DNA of 25,634 bases from Dissophora ornata (taxonomy: Eukaryota; Mortierellomycota; Mortierellomycetes; Mortierellales; Mortierellaceae). The notes below the pieces were generated by a model. The model was not told where the DNA came from. It made no database searches and was given only the letters and a program-made list of their open reading frames with translations. The translations under genes were made by a program, and so were the position numbers. The stretch spans positions 4,999-30,632 of the forward strand of contig MU616886.1 in the NCBI GenBank assembly GCA_025201705.1, given 5' to 3'. This document shows positions 10,552 to 23,400 of the stretch, one piece after another (within the stretch, counting starts at the first letter, position 1; every line of letters starts with the position of its first letter).

Positions 10552-11919
10552 ATGGCTGTAAGGACAGCAGCACAATCCATAGTGTGCTCGTGCCAACATA
10601 TCGATCCGAGGATATGGCCGCATTTCGCTGTCGCTGATTGGTGAACATGCGAAGATCTTTGACTAACGAGCATTCATGTTTAATTCATCGAATCAACCAC
10701 TCGTACAAAGGACAAAGAAAAAGACAAGGAGAAATCGAGGTACCGCTACCAGAGCGAGATCCAGCAAATGATGTTCGTCTTTGGGGAGGTTTCTGATGCG
10801 ATCTTGGAGACGACCATGCTGGTTGAGGACATTGTTCGCTCACAGGTCATTGAGATTGTATGAGCATCTTTCTTCTTTCCTAATGGACTTTTCGTTGTAA
10901 CGTATTCTCCATTACATCGTTTAATTCTTCTCTCGCTCCCCCTCCAATATCACTCCCAGATATGTCTAGCCGCACAGCAGGCCCGGAAACGATCTTCCCG
11001 CTTCATGTCTGCCGAGGATCTCATTTTCTTAATCCGACACGACCGTCCCAAAGTCAACCGCCTCCGTACCTACCTTTCCTGGAAGGACGTTCGCAAAAAC
11101 GTCAAGGATTCATCCGATGGTGCAGGCGGCACTGGCGCTGAGGACGTTGTTGGGATCGAGGATGCAGCAGCAGATGGGAAGGGTGGTCCAGGCGATGGAG
11201 TCCCAGGCGGACCGGGCGGGAAGAACGCAGGTGCTGCACCGCCCGTCTCAAAAGCGAGGAGAATGAGAGTTAAATTGAGCTGGGAACTCTTGAACTGTTT
11301 TGCGGACGCGATGGTCGGAAATGGAGAAGACGACGACGACGATGACGATGACGAGGATGCATATCTGGATTCAATGCAGCGGCTAAGGGATGCGGACAGG
11401 ATCACGTTTGCGATGACGAGGGAGGAATATGAGCACTATAGTGAATGTCGACAAGCATCGTTTACATACAGAAAAGCAAAACGGTTTCGGGAATGGGCTA
11501 ATATGTCCTCATATATCGACATGCGTCCTAACGACGATATTATCGATATTCTGGGATTCTTGACATTCGAGATGGTCACGACATTGACAGAGACTGCCCT
11601 CAAAGTCAAGAAGGAAGAGGACGAGAAGCAGAGGCTACATCACGAGGCAGTAGTAGCAGCCAAGAGCAAAAGCCAAGGGAAGACAGAGGATGGTGGGGCA
11701 GGTGGTGCCGGAGATAACAATGCCAGCGGTGGCGCATCTGCAGGAGAAGACATGGACCTGGACGAGGACATACCTGGGTTGTTCTCATTACCACCAAGCG
11801 AACAAAGTCCGCTTCAGCCACGACACATTCGCGAAGCGTTTCGGAGGCTGCAGCGAGCGCCGCTGCCGATCAAGAATTATCAAGGAGGACTGGCCCGGAC
11901 AAAGGTGTCCCTGATTTAA
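10552..11919 (+). CDS. SPT3: SAGA complex subunit Spt3 (double histone fold)
   Basis: The exons are 10552-10557 (only ATG GCT), 10711-10857 and 10960-11919, giving about 370 aa (yeast Spt3 is 337). The N-terminal histone fold is RYRYQSEIQQMMFVFGEV through RSQVIEI, then SAEDLIFLIRHDRPKVNR and TYLSWKDVRKNVKD. A Gly/Ala-rich linker and an Asp-rich run (11323-11360) follow. Next come the conserved EEYEHYSECRQASFTYRK block and the second histone fold with DDIIDILGFLTFEMV. The end has PRHIREAFRRLQ and NYQGGL. By family knowledge Spt3 pairs its two folds like TAF11/TAF13, contacts TBP and delivers it to SAGA-dependent promoters in the nucleus. The two-codon first exon is the least certain part: its acceptor (aaag) is weak, though frame and position fit. 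Confidence 0.95.
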
Positions 11920-11940
11920 TAACTGAGCTTGTCTCGCAGT

Positions 11941-11946
11941 AATAAA
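11941..11946 (+). terminator. Poly(A) signal of SPT3
   Basis: AATAAA lies about 22 nt after the SPT3 stop codon, in the 215-bp gap between the convergent SPT3 and VPS24 genes. Their 3' untranslated regions probably meet or overlap here. Confidence 0.5.
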
Positions 11947-12134
11947 CAAGCCCGTGTAGAATATGACAACCCGATTGATATTACTTGTCATCTATGTATT
12001 GTAGGACTATTCTACAGCGCCATTATCCCCTCGACCGACTCGCGTTTCAAGCATTGCAAAGTCTCCTTCGATGCATACGCATATTCGATTGGACCCAACA
12101 AGGAGTGCGAAAACATTTCTGTTGGAAGCGCTCT

Positions 12135-13302
12135 TTAGCTCTTGAGAGCCTCCAACCGTCTTTGCATATCGTCCAATGCTGGCTCTTCCTCTTCCTCTTC
12201 TGCCTCGGCTGGCAACGTTCCGCCTGCAACTGGTGTTTCGCCCAAAAGACCTGATGCAATGAAGGTATTGACAAAAAGCGTTAGTAAACAACAGTAACAG
12301 CCGCACATTCATTCATTGATAGGGGTGTTGTTATCTCCAAGAAAAAGTCGCAGCCTGAATAATTACCATCCGTGATCTGAAATAGGACTTTGTTCACTTC
12401 CTCCTCTGCCTCTTCTTCGATCTCGTCATCGTCCATTGATTCCATGGTGTCCTGAACCATCTCGTCAATAATTCCAGCCTAACAAAACGTGGAAGGGGAA
12501 AAAAATCGAACGTTGGGAGCAGTTCACTACAGTAGCATCCCTGGGGTTCTGCGGCTCAACAACTGACATGTTACCTTCATCATCTCTCTGGACATTTCTT
12601 GCATCTGCATAGAGATCTCTGGCAACCTGACCAAGCTATTGACCATGCCCATGACCTCTGTACTCTTTTGCAAGGTCCCCGCGATTTTTAATGTCGCTAA
12701 GAGTTGATTTAGATATAAAGCAAGGGTATTAAGAGATCATCCATAAAAACACCATCTCAATATCCGAAAACAAAAAATGAAAAGTATCAAGAGAAAGGTT
12801 AAGCCCTTACAGAGTTGATATTGCAACTGCATCGATATTGAGTTCAACTGCGCCTTGCTTGTCACAATTCGATCCTTCTGTCGTCTCGACCGGACCAGCT
12901 CCTTGGCAAGGATTCTGCAAGTCTTGATATCTCCCTTCTTAGCCATTTGCTTGATCGTCAACTTGGCTTTGGCCTCCTCGGTCTCGATACCGCGCTTCTG
13001 TTTTTCCAATGCACGTTGCTGGCCACTAATATCTCGGCGCCATTTCCTGACCTAAGTTGAAGTGTATCCATACAGCCGGTTGCGAAGAAGGGAGATGTGG
13101 TGAGGTTAGACCGGCGATATTGCAAAGGTAATTTTTGTTTGCGACAGCGAGAGTAGAAAGAAAGATGGTGTTGGTGGATGAGGCGGCATCCGGTCGATGA
13201 CGAAATGAGAGTGAAAGCGCAACCCCATACCATCTCCTCAGGAGTCTTTTTGCCAAAGAACCGTTGCACGGACTCCACAGAGGATTTCAATGTCGATGCC
13301 AT
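12135..13302 (-). CDS. VPS24: ESCRT-III subunit Vps24/CHMP3
   Basis: The five exons are 13302-13231, 13051-12811, 12696-12575, 12478-12367 and 12250-12135. All four introns (179, 114, 96 and 116 nt) are GT-AG and in frame, giving 220 aa (human CHMP3 is 222). The start MASTLKSSVESVQRFFGKK leads into KTPEEMVRKWRRDI, then the basic helix hairpin (IKQMAKKGDIKTCRILAKEL, VRSRRQKDRI). The core STLKIAGTLQKSTEVM, MSREMMKAGIIDEMVQDTME and an acidic autoinhibitory C-terminal part follow. The end, LDDMQRRLEALKS, fits a MIM1-type Vps4-binding helix. The AGTLQKSTEVM and KAGIIDEM blocks point to Vps24 rather than Vps2. By family knowledge it co-polymerises with Vps2 on Snf7 filaments and recruits Vps4 for multivesicular-body sorting on endosomes. 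Confidence 0.95.
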
Positions 13303-13718
13303 GTCTCGATGACCGTGTCTGTTGCGGTGTCTTCCGAAGCTGAGTGAAGTAGCTTTGTAGCTGTGTTGGAGGATTGAATGGCCAGGGTCAGGGCGATTGA
13401 AAGTTGAGGCTGGTTTTTGCAGGATGGGGAAGGGATGTCACGATAGACTAGCTACGACCAGTTTGAGCTCACGAGCAGTGCACGGCTTTCCTAGCATGCA
13501 AGCCACCGCTTGCGCTCTTTTGGAGATGAACCAGTACAGCCGGAACACGTTTGCACATATTTATTATAGTTTACAGACAAAAAACACGAACGAGAGAAGC
13601 GATAAAATCACAGTGGGCGATAGTAAAATAGAGGTGAACAACAAGACGCTGGAAGAGGGGTATAATCTAACAAGAAGAAAAGAAGACGAAATTAGGTGGC
13701 AACAGAGGCAGATATCCA
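13303..13718. other. Intergenic between VPS24 and the Spt23-like gene
   Basis: Both neighbours are on the minus strand, so this 416-bp gap holds the VPS24 promoter and the 3' end of the Spt23-like gene. A 120-codon plus frame overlaps it but has no recognisable features. No RNA gene is seen. Confidence 0.55.
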
Positions 13719-16700
13719 TCAGGCATTGCCGCCATTGGATCCGCCCATCGAGTTCATAAAGTTTCCGAATCCAAGCATGCCTGTGCCTAGGATGGACCCA
13801 TTGGCCGTAGACACGCTCTGGCCTGCGAGAGAACCGAAGATGGCCTGTTGCTGCGTTTGCTGCTGCTGAGGCTGAGATTGACGGAGCTGCAATTGGAATT
13901 GCTGTTGAAGTTGGGCTTGTTGCGAGAGTGCGTTTTGTTGTGGAGCATTTGATTGCAGTCCTGCGAATCCGAGCAACGACTGTTGTGTTTGCTGCTGAAG
14001 GTGCTGCAGCTGTTGCATCTGCGGCGACAATTGCAACTGCGCCTGGGATGAGGACACTGCCTGACTAGCCGCTCCTTGACCCATGATGGCATTCGAGGCA
14101 GTGGCTGTTCCCATAATCTTCAGGGCAACTTGGCGAGGAGGCTCCACACGACCGTTCATCTTCATGCCCAACACCTGCAGCGCAAGGGCTATCAGATCAT
14201 GATCGCCCTGACTCTCCTCGTACTCGAACAGCACGCCTACGTCGTCATCTCCCAAGAAGCTACTACCCTGCACACCCGATGGACCTCCGAAAAGCTGTGT
14301 CATTGTCCTGACGAGATCACTGCTATTGGCATCATCCTTTCCAACACCACCAGCTGTCAGTCCTGATACAGATGTAGAAGCTACCAATGCACTCAGTGGA
14401 TTTTGAGCCTTGACTATAACGGTACCGGGAAAGTTGCGTGAAGGTAGGCGGCAGATCATCGTCTCCGGCCCATAGTACTGGACGTCCAATGCTGGGACGC
14501 CATCAAAAGTGGGAACCATGCCTGGGAAAAACCCACTTCCCAAAAGAGTAATCTCAGAGCCGCCTTCGACAGGACCGCGCGATGGAATGAGTTTCTGGAT
14601 CCTGGGCTTCTGACGCGCCAAGATAGCCTGCTTTTGCTGCTGCTGCAGTTGTTGTTGATGATGCTGCAGTTGTTGTTGCTGTCGCTGCTGAAACAACATG
14701 AATTGTGCTGCAGCAGTTGCTGCGGTCGAGGCAGACGAAGGAGTGAGCGGAGGCGGTGATGGCGAGGATGAACGGGCTGCCGCTGCCGCATGAGTGAGCA
14801 CAGGCGAATCGGCTTCAGAAGTTGTAGGTGGTGCAGTTTTACGAGGACGACCCCTCTTTTTTGGCGCGAGTGGTGTTTCCGCGGAGGCAGTGAAGGTCGC
14901 TGCAGAAGATCCATAACCGTCGATATCCACCGCCCCCAGAGAAGATGGTGACACGTCTTTCTTGCCCTCGTCTGGCAAAGAGGTCGAATCGGGAATGAAT
15001 GCACTAGACATTGGGTCGGTTGTCTGTGACATAGCCATCTTCATATTCCAAAAGGGGTCTTTGTTGTCGGCAGTTGTTGTCCATGGAACCGGCTTTGTTT
15101 CTATTTGCCTTTGACTCTGCTGTTGGACGCCTTGCTGGAGTTGCATGAGTAGCTGCTGCTGTTTCTGCTGAAGCACGCTCTGACGCTTAAAGTTTTGAAA
15201 CTCTTGCATTTGTGACGCATCTAGAAAGCTCGAGGACATGCTGGGAGCATTATTCAGGCTCGCCGTCGCTGTGGGTGCATTCAGCGGCGCTGAAAATGTC
15301 GAACTGAAGGCTGAAGAGAACATTCCAGCAGAGTTGAAGGGATTGGAAGAAGCAGTCGGAGTGGCAATGGATGTTGATGGATAGTCGGACACTGGGACTG
15401 AGAAAGTGGCTCGAGTCGCCAAGGCTTGGCTGGTGGTTGGTATTGATGATTGGTCAAGGCCATGTTCTTGCTTCGCTGCGAAGGTATCCGTGACATGAGT
15501 TGAAGCCAGGAATTTGTCAGGGGGTGAAGACATGGATTCGTCAAACGTAGTAAACTCCATCATCGAGCTCTCATGATCCACTGCGCCCTTTGACATTCGT
15601 CGGTGGTTTGCTACACTTCTCTGGGCGGCAGGTGATGTCGACAGACTGGTCTGCAAGAACATATCGATATTCTTTTGGTCCAGAAAACTCTCTCCAGTTC
15701 CTGGAGCTTGGGGGAAAGATGTCTTGAACGCATTGCTATGCTCGTCACCAGCAAAGGGCGAGCCGAGCATGAATGGCGACTGTGTTGAGATTGTGGCGGA
15801 AGATGCAAGGCTGAGTGCAGAGGGCGAGAATAGCGACAATGAGCCCATGCCTCCTGCTGCGACGTCATGGCTCGTTTTCCGGCGAAATGGACCACGCGAC
15901 GGATCCAGAAGGGACGACAACTGGATATCTTCCATCATGTTTTCATCGACTCTCCGCTTCGCGCCTGTCCTGTCCACAGTAGAGCTCAGTGGCGTCAAGA
16001 CGTCACCAGACATGATTTCAGAGTCTCCCGACTTCAGCTCTTCTCTCGAAAAGTTGTGGTTTGGTATATGATGACCAGCCTCTAAATCGATCTCGTCTTG
16101 ATCGTCGACAGCGTCCTCGTCCTGATCCATGTCGTCTTGATCGTCGTCGTATTCCTGTTGCTCTGTGTTGTCAGCGTTGTCTGGGTCCTCGATCGAGCCT
16201 GCTTTTGTAGATGCTGCGGCAGTTCCAGCCGTTGACCGTTTTGCTGCAGATGATGAGCTGGCTGCATTGGCACCCCTCGGCTGAGTTGGCGTGGCCCTCT
16301 TTCCGGACTTGTGGTCGTCCATCATCATGACCGGGTTAGTCATGACGGAGGCTACCGTTGCGCCAGTCGAATCCTTGGCCGTAAATTGGATGCTAATTTG
16401 ATATTTTGATATGGTTTGTACACAAACAAAGAGGTCAGCATGTGGTTGTAATTCATAGTTTATAGCTCGGCGATGCTAGTTTTCTTTTTCAGCTGAAAAA
16501 AAAAATAATAGCCATTGCTCCTTGTGATTGCCAAGCCATTACTAAATTAAATATTGGTCCAGGCGCGTAACGCGAACTTCTCGCTCCCACCTATTTCGTG
16601 TTTCCAAATCAACAGGTCGCATCCAATCTATTCCCCTGACTTCGCCATATGTTTAGATGTGCATGACAAATATGAATTGGGGGGATCCATGATGAAAACG

Positions 16701-17499
16701 CTGTGCAGGTCTGATCAAAATTAAGGTTGATTGCTCAGGTCGACAAGCGTCCATAGCGTACAACAGCCGTTCCTCTTCTCCTGTAGTCATACGCAACTGA
16801 TAGAACAACTAGCTCCTACAATGACTTACCGAAACCCAACTTTTTCGTTGTGGTGCCGACAGTAACAGGTAATGCGAGTGGGTAGCAGACACTGTCCTAA
16901 GGAGATGTCGACAAACTCTGTGCTGCTGAAAACCATGATCCGGCTTCGCTCCCACGCTTGGTATTCGACTGGATCTGTTGGTGTAGGTGGGACAGGCTCG
17001 TTGGCGAGCGATGATGCCCCGTTCTTTGCGCTCACGGAACCAAAGATGGGTATTGATGACAGGGGTCCTGGCAGTCTCTGACTCTCCTTTCTCCTGTGAG
17101 CGCGTTTCCGTTCTCGCCCAATGCAGTTGTCGCAGCACTCGAGGACCTTGGTCATGTCGTGGTCGCAAACGAGTCTGGCATCGAGTGTCAATATTTCAGA
17201 ATCCTGTATGTGTTTGTTCCGGCCTAGGCACAAGAGTAGCAAGTTCATTGAGCCTTTGTGATCACTCTAAGATCGCGCAGCGCAGGACAATAGAATCGTC
17301 TGACGAAAATTTGCACGCGGAACATACCATTGAACTTTTCCATACGATGCTTTTCCTTGGCAATCAAAGGGTGAGGAAGCCGAAGCTGTTTCCAATCCTT
17401 GACACTTTCTCCTTTTGCATTTTTGAGCTGGAGCGTGATTTTGAGCTGCGTTTCGACACGACACTTGCCGTTCTCAGCTGGGATGCCCGAGATCTCAAT
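13719..17499 (-). CDS. SPT23: Spt23/Mga2-family transcription regulator with IPT/TIG domain (5' end unresolved)
   Basis: The exons recognised are 17499-17328, 17223-16830 and 16392-13719 (introns 104 and 437 nt, frame kept), about 1079 residues. The N-terminal fungal Spt23/Mga2 block runs IEISGIPAENGKCRVETQLK through LPHPLIAKEKHRMEKFNGR, then a CDHD/CCDNC cysteine cluster with basic RERKRAHRRK. It ends in RIMVFSSTEFVDISLGQ and CYCRHHNEKVGFRIQFTA. A Ser/Thr-rich acidic region follows. An AT-hook (KKRGRPRKT, near residue 696) precedes the IPT/TIG domain (IPSRGPVEGGSEITLLGSGF, about 786-854). A conserved LIALALQVLGMKMNGRVE segment and a Gln-rich tail end the protein. In yeast the homologues are membrane-anchored regulators of OLE1, released by proteasomal processing. 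Here no ankyrin repeats or membrane helix are seen. A possible upstream exon (17873-17757) joins in frame but is unsupported by similarity. Confidence 0.88.
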
Positions 17500-20425
17500 C
17501 TGTAGGCTGGGGACAACCGCGATGAAGATACAATAGATGAAAAATGAGTACTTTTAGCAATAATATAAACCTCGCTACTGCAGTCATAGTTGACCGACAA
17601 AAAAGGCGAAGGAGAGACGATCGATGGAAAAAAGGATGGGGGTGTCCATGAAATTGCAATCAGATCCGATGCGCATTTAGTCCAGCAATTTGATGAGAAG
17701 TGCAATAGTTCTCGATCAGTAGCGGAAGGCTGTCCATGAGACCTTTCTTAACTCACTTCCTGCCATCGACCGACACAACTGCGACAGTCGCCGCGTCCAC
17801 TTTGGTCTATGCCTTGCAACGACTCGAGCAGGTCGAGGCAACGCGACCAGCTCAGAGTGCGGTCCAGCCCCATGTCTCTTCCTTGGCAGAACACATAGAC
17901 TATTGGTTGAGGCGCTGGTTTGGGGCGGGGGGTTGTCCTGTTGTCCTGCCTGTGTCCGTTGGCCGTTGGCTATTATTCAACCGCAAAGAGCAGTGCTCCA
18001 GAAACGGCGAAGCCGAAAAGAAGAGGCGATTGAAGGAGAGGAGTGGAAAAGGGTATGAAGACGTCGAGGAGGAGTGCGACTTACCCTTCCCGAACGGTCA
18101 TGATGTGTTTTTTTTTTTCTGGGTGTCTGTTTCGGTGGCTCTTTGTGCTGCAATAGGAGGAGAGTTTTTTTTTCTTTAGGTGGTGGCAACAACGACAATA
18201 AGAGGTAAGTGGAATGGAACCGGTTGCCTGGTGGCCAGCTCTGACTGGCTCGAGACGAATGTAGATGGATGGGGGGCGATGATCTCGGTGGTGGAGGCGA
18301 TTGATGCAGAAAAGTGATGGGATGTCAGAAATAAAAGGCTGCGAATGAGAGAGAAAAGAGAGGAGGCTGTGAGAAGGAACAGACGCCTTTTTCTTTCTTT
18401 CTTTTGCGGCGGTAATTTACGAGATCGGACTTTGCAATTACATGGTGTCCCCAATATGGCTAGTTTGCGAAACCTGGAACTCGTTCGGGGTCATCTCCTT
18501 CGCCAGATCATAGGACATGGATCCTTGCCAACTTGCATGTCTGCCACTCTCCTCTCTACTCCTTGGCTTCCCGTTAATCCTGCTACTCTTCCCCCACTGC
18601 CTCATACTGTGCTTCAGCACGCTAAGCATGGTCAAATGGTCTCCGTAACAGCTGCCATCCACACAGAAAGGAATCTCTGCAGCACCCATCTCTGCTCTAC
18701 ATAGCCTTCTCCTTGTCGCTACAGCGACTTTGTTAGTCAATTAGCCGGAATCTGGATTTGTTCAACATCAACTGGCTGTGCCTAGATCCATGAACAAAGT
18801 TCGACTAGTGGTTGTGGAGAGTTCCGCCGGGAGCCCAAACTCTGGTTCGGATTAACAAAGAAAACAAGACATCTTGACCTCCTCAATATCGCGCACAAAG
18901 AGAACTGAACTCGACTCAACCACCAATAGACCCTCGGGGTGTGATCACATTGCCCAAATCTCTTTATTTTTCTCCAGGCTTCCACTTGCCTGTGAACAGC
19001 ACGACCTGACCATGCCATCACATTTGACGGATGCCAGGTTCGGAGTTTTTTGTTTATGCTCCTCGGGTCTTTTCTTTCTTGTAACCATGTGGTACTTTAC
19101 CAAATAACACAACACGGTAGCGCTCCAGTCGCCCTGGATTCTTTTTTGGCAATTATCGGCGGCAGGGCTCAAACATGTGTTTCCGGGTGGCCCTGGCTCC
19201 CCTTGCAAGATGTACACCAACCTTTTGTTAGGTCGTGGAGAAGAGATTGTGAATCTTGGCCTCTGTTATGACACCACAACTTTCTCACGCTCTCAGGCGA
19301 TTAGTTCATTGTCTATGAAACCCAATGTCAGGGGGGCTTGATCCACGAAACACTTGTATACCTGCTTTTGGCGATGCCCCTCAACAGCAGCGAAGAATTA
19401 ACATCGACAATGAACACTCCGCTATCACACATGCACCCTTATCAATGAATGCGATGGCGAATTTTGAGCTATTTTTTTTTGCCAGTGCACAAAAACTTTG
19501 CAGCCAGGAATGCGGATGATAATCGATATCGCCAAGCTGAAGTCAAAGAGATTATAACTCTTGGCCGATAAGCGCGTGCGTTCGAACGTGGGCCCGTCCT
19601 TTGGTTTAAACAATAAGCATCGCAAGACAACAAACATGTGGTGGTCAGAGCACGCTGTGCCAATTTGTATTTGCAATAACAGGGGGCTGCTGTTTGGCTT
19701 GGCGGTGCTACGTCTTGGCTGGATACTCGCATTCCTTTATTTTGGGTCACACAAGAAAGGGCAGAGCCGTGTAGAAAAGTTTGGGTATGAAAAAATGTGT
19801 GGCACCGGCCAGCTCCCCGGAAAATAAAATATTTGCAATATGTCCAGAGCATCGGCCTTGCTCTTAACAGGCGCACACTACAGGGAAGATGAAATCGCAG
19901 GGGTTGATCGATACAGGGGGTAAATTACTAGCCGACCATTTTCACTTGCAGTCCCCACTATTTGTTCTCGTATTTCATTTCGGTGTGGGGATGGTTTGCA
20001 TGGCGATTCCGAAATTAAGGAGCGCCGCAAAAATTGCATCATTGCAATACGGACACGCGCCCAGACCCCTTCCCAGACTACAAAGACGCGACGTCTTTGC
20101 TGCACCGAAAAGAGAAAATCTATCCCTGCTTTTGGCCATGCTCTCACAAATTCCACTACGACCCAGCAATGTGAACAAACCGCCCCTTTCCTCCCTAACT
20201 GGAGTTGAATCATTCTTCCCTATCGCATTTTTGCCCTGTGTTTTATTGCTAGCCCCACATTTGTCTTTCTTCGTCTTTTACCTCTCCACCTTGTTGCTCT
20301 TTGCCATCGAACCCATATATCTCACTGTCCCATTCTGAAGTAAATCAGCAACAGAACAAGACTGTAAACAAGAAAGGGTAGGAATTACAAAAAAAAAAAA
20401 AAATTAAAAGGTCCAGGAAACAATC
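17500..20425. other. Long divergent intergenic/5' region between the Spt23-like gene and PMT
   Basis: This 2.9-kb stretch separates two genes that diverge. It must contain the missing start of the Spt23-like gene and the promoters of both. On the minus strand it is pyrimidine-rich at about 18340-18400, and a T-run lies at 18107-18118, consistent with a leader or start region of the minus-strand gene. On the plus strand pyrimidine-rich DNA at about 20210-20300 and a run of A just before 20405 precede the PMT start. Open frames in the middle (such as 19469-19876 minus and 19889-20338 plus) overlap each other, lack domains and are likely chance. Confidence 0.5.
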
Positions 20426-23400
20426 ATGGCCTTTGGAGGATACAATCCAGTAGGATCGCAAGAACCACCATTCTCGACCTCAGGAGGAATACCGGCGACC
20501 TCAACAACGACCATGAGGTCCAGAACCGGTAGCGTTTCTTCCGTTCACTCAAACCATAGCCATCAGGGTTACGGATCGCCATCAGTTCCTCCCCCTCCTC
20601 AACAACAGCAGCAGCAGCAGCAACAAAATCCCTACCAAAGTCCATATTTGTCCCAGCCCGGCACGCCCCGGGGAGGCGCATCCAGTCATGGTGCAGGACC
20701 CGATTCTGGTTACTTTCAAAACAACAGCACACTCAGTAACAACAATTCCAATGCTCGGCCGTCGGGCGTTTACGGATCTACCGAGTATTCTAGCTATGGC
20801 CCCCAGCAACATCACCCTATGCCGACCCACAATCGTAGGAATGGCACCCCAGTGAATGGCACTAATGGTGGCGCTACAGATGAAGGAGGGTATAGTAGCG
20901 GGTACGATTCTCCCACTGGCATCTCGAGTTCTGTACCATACTCGCTGAATTATAATTATAACACCGGGTTCAACCCCCAGCAACAACAACAGCAGCAATA
21001 TAGCCAATACCAGCCAGATAACGATCAACAGCAACAGCGACGGTATTCCCATCGCAGTCATAGCAGGAAACACAGCAATGCCTCGGAAACCTCCCTCAAC
21101 ATTGACACCACTGTAGCCGGACACTATTCACCCGGACCGGCGTCACTCTCGAGTGCTAGTTCGTCTCGTCGTGGCAGTATATCAGAACCTGGTGGTATTA
21201 TCAACGGCAGCACCGGTCTTGCAAGTGCCAGCAGTATGGGTGGATTTTTTTCACGCAAGAACACCTTCCGTCCTACGACGGCAGCAGCGACAAGTTCTGA
21301 TGCGGATGACGATCTAGACTTGGATCTGGGCAACAAGAGTCCTCGCAGGCTGAGACAGAAAAAGACCACAAAGAGGTCTAGCAGCAAAGGAGCGGGTTGG
21401 GGTATATCGGGATCTTCTCGAATGAGCCGAGTGAGCGGCATCTTGAACGACTGGGACCTGCTTCTACCGAGCGGGGACCCTTATGAGAACGATGACGACG
21501 ATGAGGATGATGGTATGACAGAGAACGAACGGTGGAAGAAGCGACAGCTGACTAAACGCGGCTGGGAAAGCGCAAGGGGTCAGTGGATCATCCTTGCGGT
21601 GTTGGTTACGATTGCAGTGTTTGTCAGGATCTGGAAGTTGGCTGTGCCATCTGCTGTCGTGTAAGTGGGGGCATTGTTTTGCGAAAAAAGGGGTTGAAGC
21701 ACACATTCCTCGTGGTAAGAAATTGACATTCTGTCTGTGCGCCCACGGAAATAGATTTGATGAACAGCATTTTGGGAGATTCACGCTAGATTACCTCAAG
21801 GGAAACTTCTTCATGGATGTGCATCCTCCGCTCGGAAAGATGCTCTTCTCACTTGTTGCTTACTTGCTCAGCTTTGACGGCAAGTTTGAATTTGCCCTTG
21901 GAAGGTATGTCAAGCCTCGCCCTGCCAAGCTTCTTTATGAAAAGATCGCGATGCGATATTCCAGATAACAGTACTAACGAAGAAACTCCATCGAGCTACG
22001 CCAGTCTTTACACCAAAAATGTCCCCTTCATCGGCATGCGCATGTTCGCAGCCGCTTGTGGTGTGGCATTGGTGCCTATATCGTATTTAATTATGAAGAA
22101 ATCTGGACACTCGACACAGGCGGCTATGATCTGCGCACTACTCGTTACATTTGGTAAGAGAAAAATAGTGGTGGCTAGCTGGTGGGGTTTTTCATGGGGT
22201 GTCGGCTAACTAGATACTTTCACTTTGACGCTGTCATCTTTTAGACAATGCGTTAATCACGCAAAGTCGGTTTATCCTGCTGGACTCGCAATTGTTGCTA
22301 TTCATGGGATACACAATGCTGGCATGGATCAACTTCTACAATTACCGCAATAGACCATTCACTCGCGGATGGTGGACATGGCTATTACAGACAGGATTTG
22401 GTCTGTTCTTGTCGATCAGGTAGAGACTGTTGCACAAGGGTAAGGCCGGCAACGGGGCGTTTGAGACGACATCTCATGACTGACTCCGCGTCTTTTTATT
22501 AGTATCAAATGGGTCGGCTTCTTCACTGTCACGACTGTTGGACTCTGCGCGCTCAAGTACCTGCAAGAATCTCGGGCGCACCTGTATATCAGCACAGTAA
22601 GTGACTCTATCTAATGACTTTTCTTGAGTTCAAGCAGTAAGATAATGCAAGACTGACTTTACTTCTGCTCTTTCAACCTGTAGCGCGACTTCTCGAAGCA
22701 GTTCTTTTCCCTGTTTCTCGGACTATCAGTTCTTCCGTTTGTACTGTATGTAGGACTCTATGCGATCGACTTTAGCCTGCTGCCAAACTCTGGTCATGGA
22801 AACTCATGGGTCAGTCCACAATTCCGGATGACACTGAAGGGGCATGATGTTCAGCCTGTAATGACAGGTATGTATAAGAATGAACCCCTCTCGCCTTTCA
22901 CAGAATAAATAACTAACATACCCGCTACCATTTATAGACATTGCTTGGCAGTCCAAGATCCACTTGCGACATGCAGCCGTGAACGGTGGTTGGGTACACT
23001 CCATGCCCGGCGAGTACGCCCGAGAAGGCACTGTTGGTAGGTGATACCTCTGCGCGCCAACGCGCCGCGAAAACACCACGCATGGCTCGAAATCAACTGA
23101 CACTTCACTCCACACTTTTGCCAGACCAAGCTATCCAGCTAGTAGAATGGGATGACGATCTGACATGCTGGCAGGTCCATGCCGCCGACCCAATTGTGGA
23201 AAAAGAGCAGGCACAAAAATACTTTGCTCGCGAAAAGATGCCTTCTCTGCCCTTTGAAGGCTATATCTATGATGGCGACACTATCCGACTGAGGCATTGC
23301 CATTCGAAAGTTGTACTCTCTGTTGAAAATCTCGAGTCTATCGGATCCAACAAGTCCTATATTCGAGAGACGCGGGGTGTTCAGTGGTCGGAAGATTCTA

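Noticed and set aside
13397..13759. 120-codon plus frame next to VPS24
   Set aside because: It runs into the antisense of the Spt23-like stop region and has no recognisable features.
19469..20338. Frames of 100-150 codons in the long divergent intergenic region
   Set aside because: Frames on both strands overlap each other, composition is not protein-like and no motif is seen.
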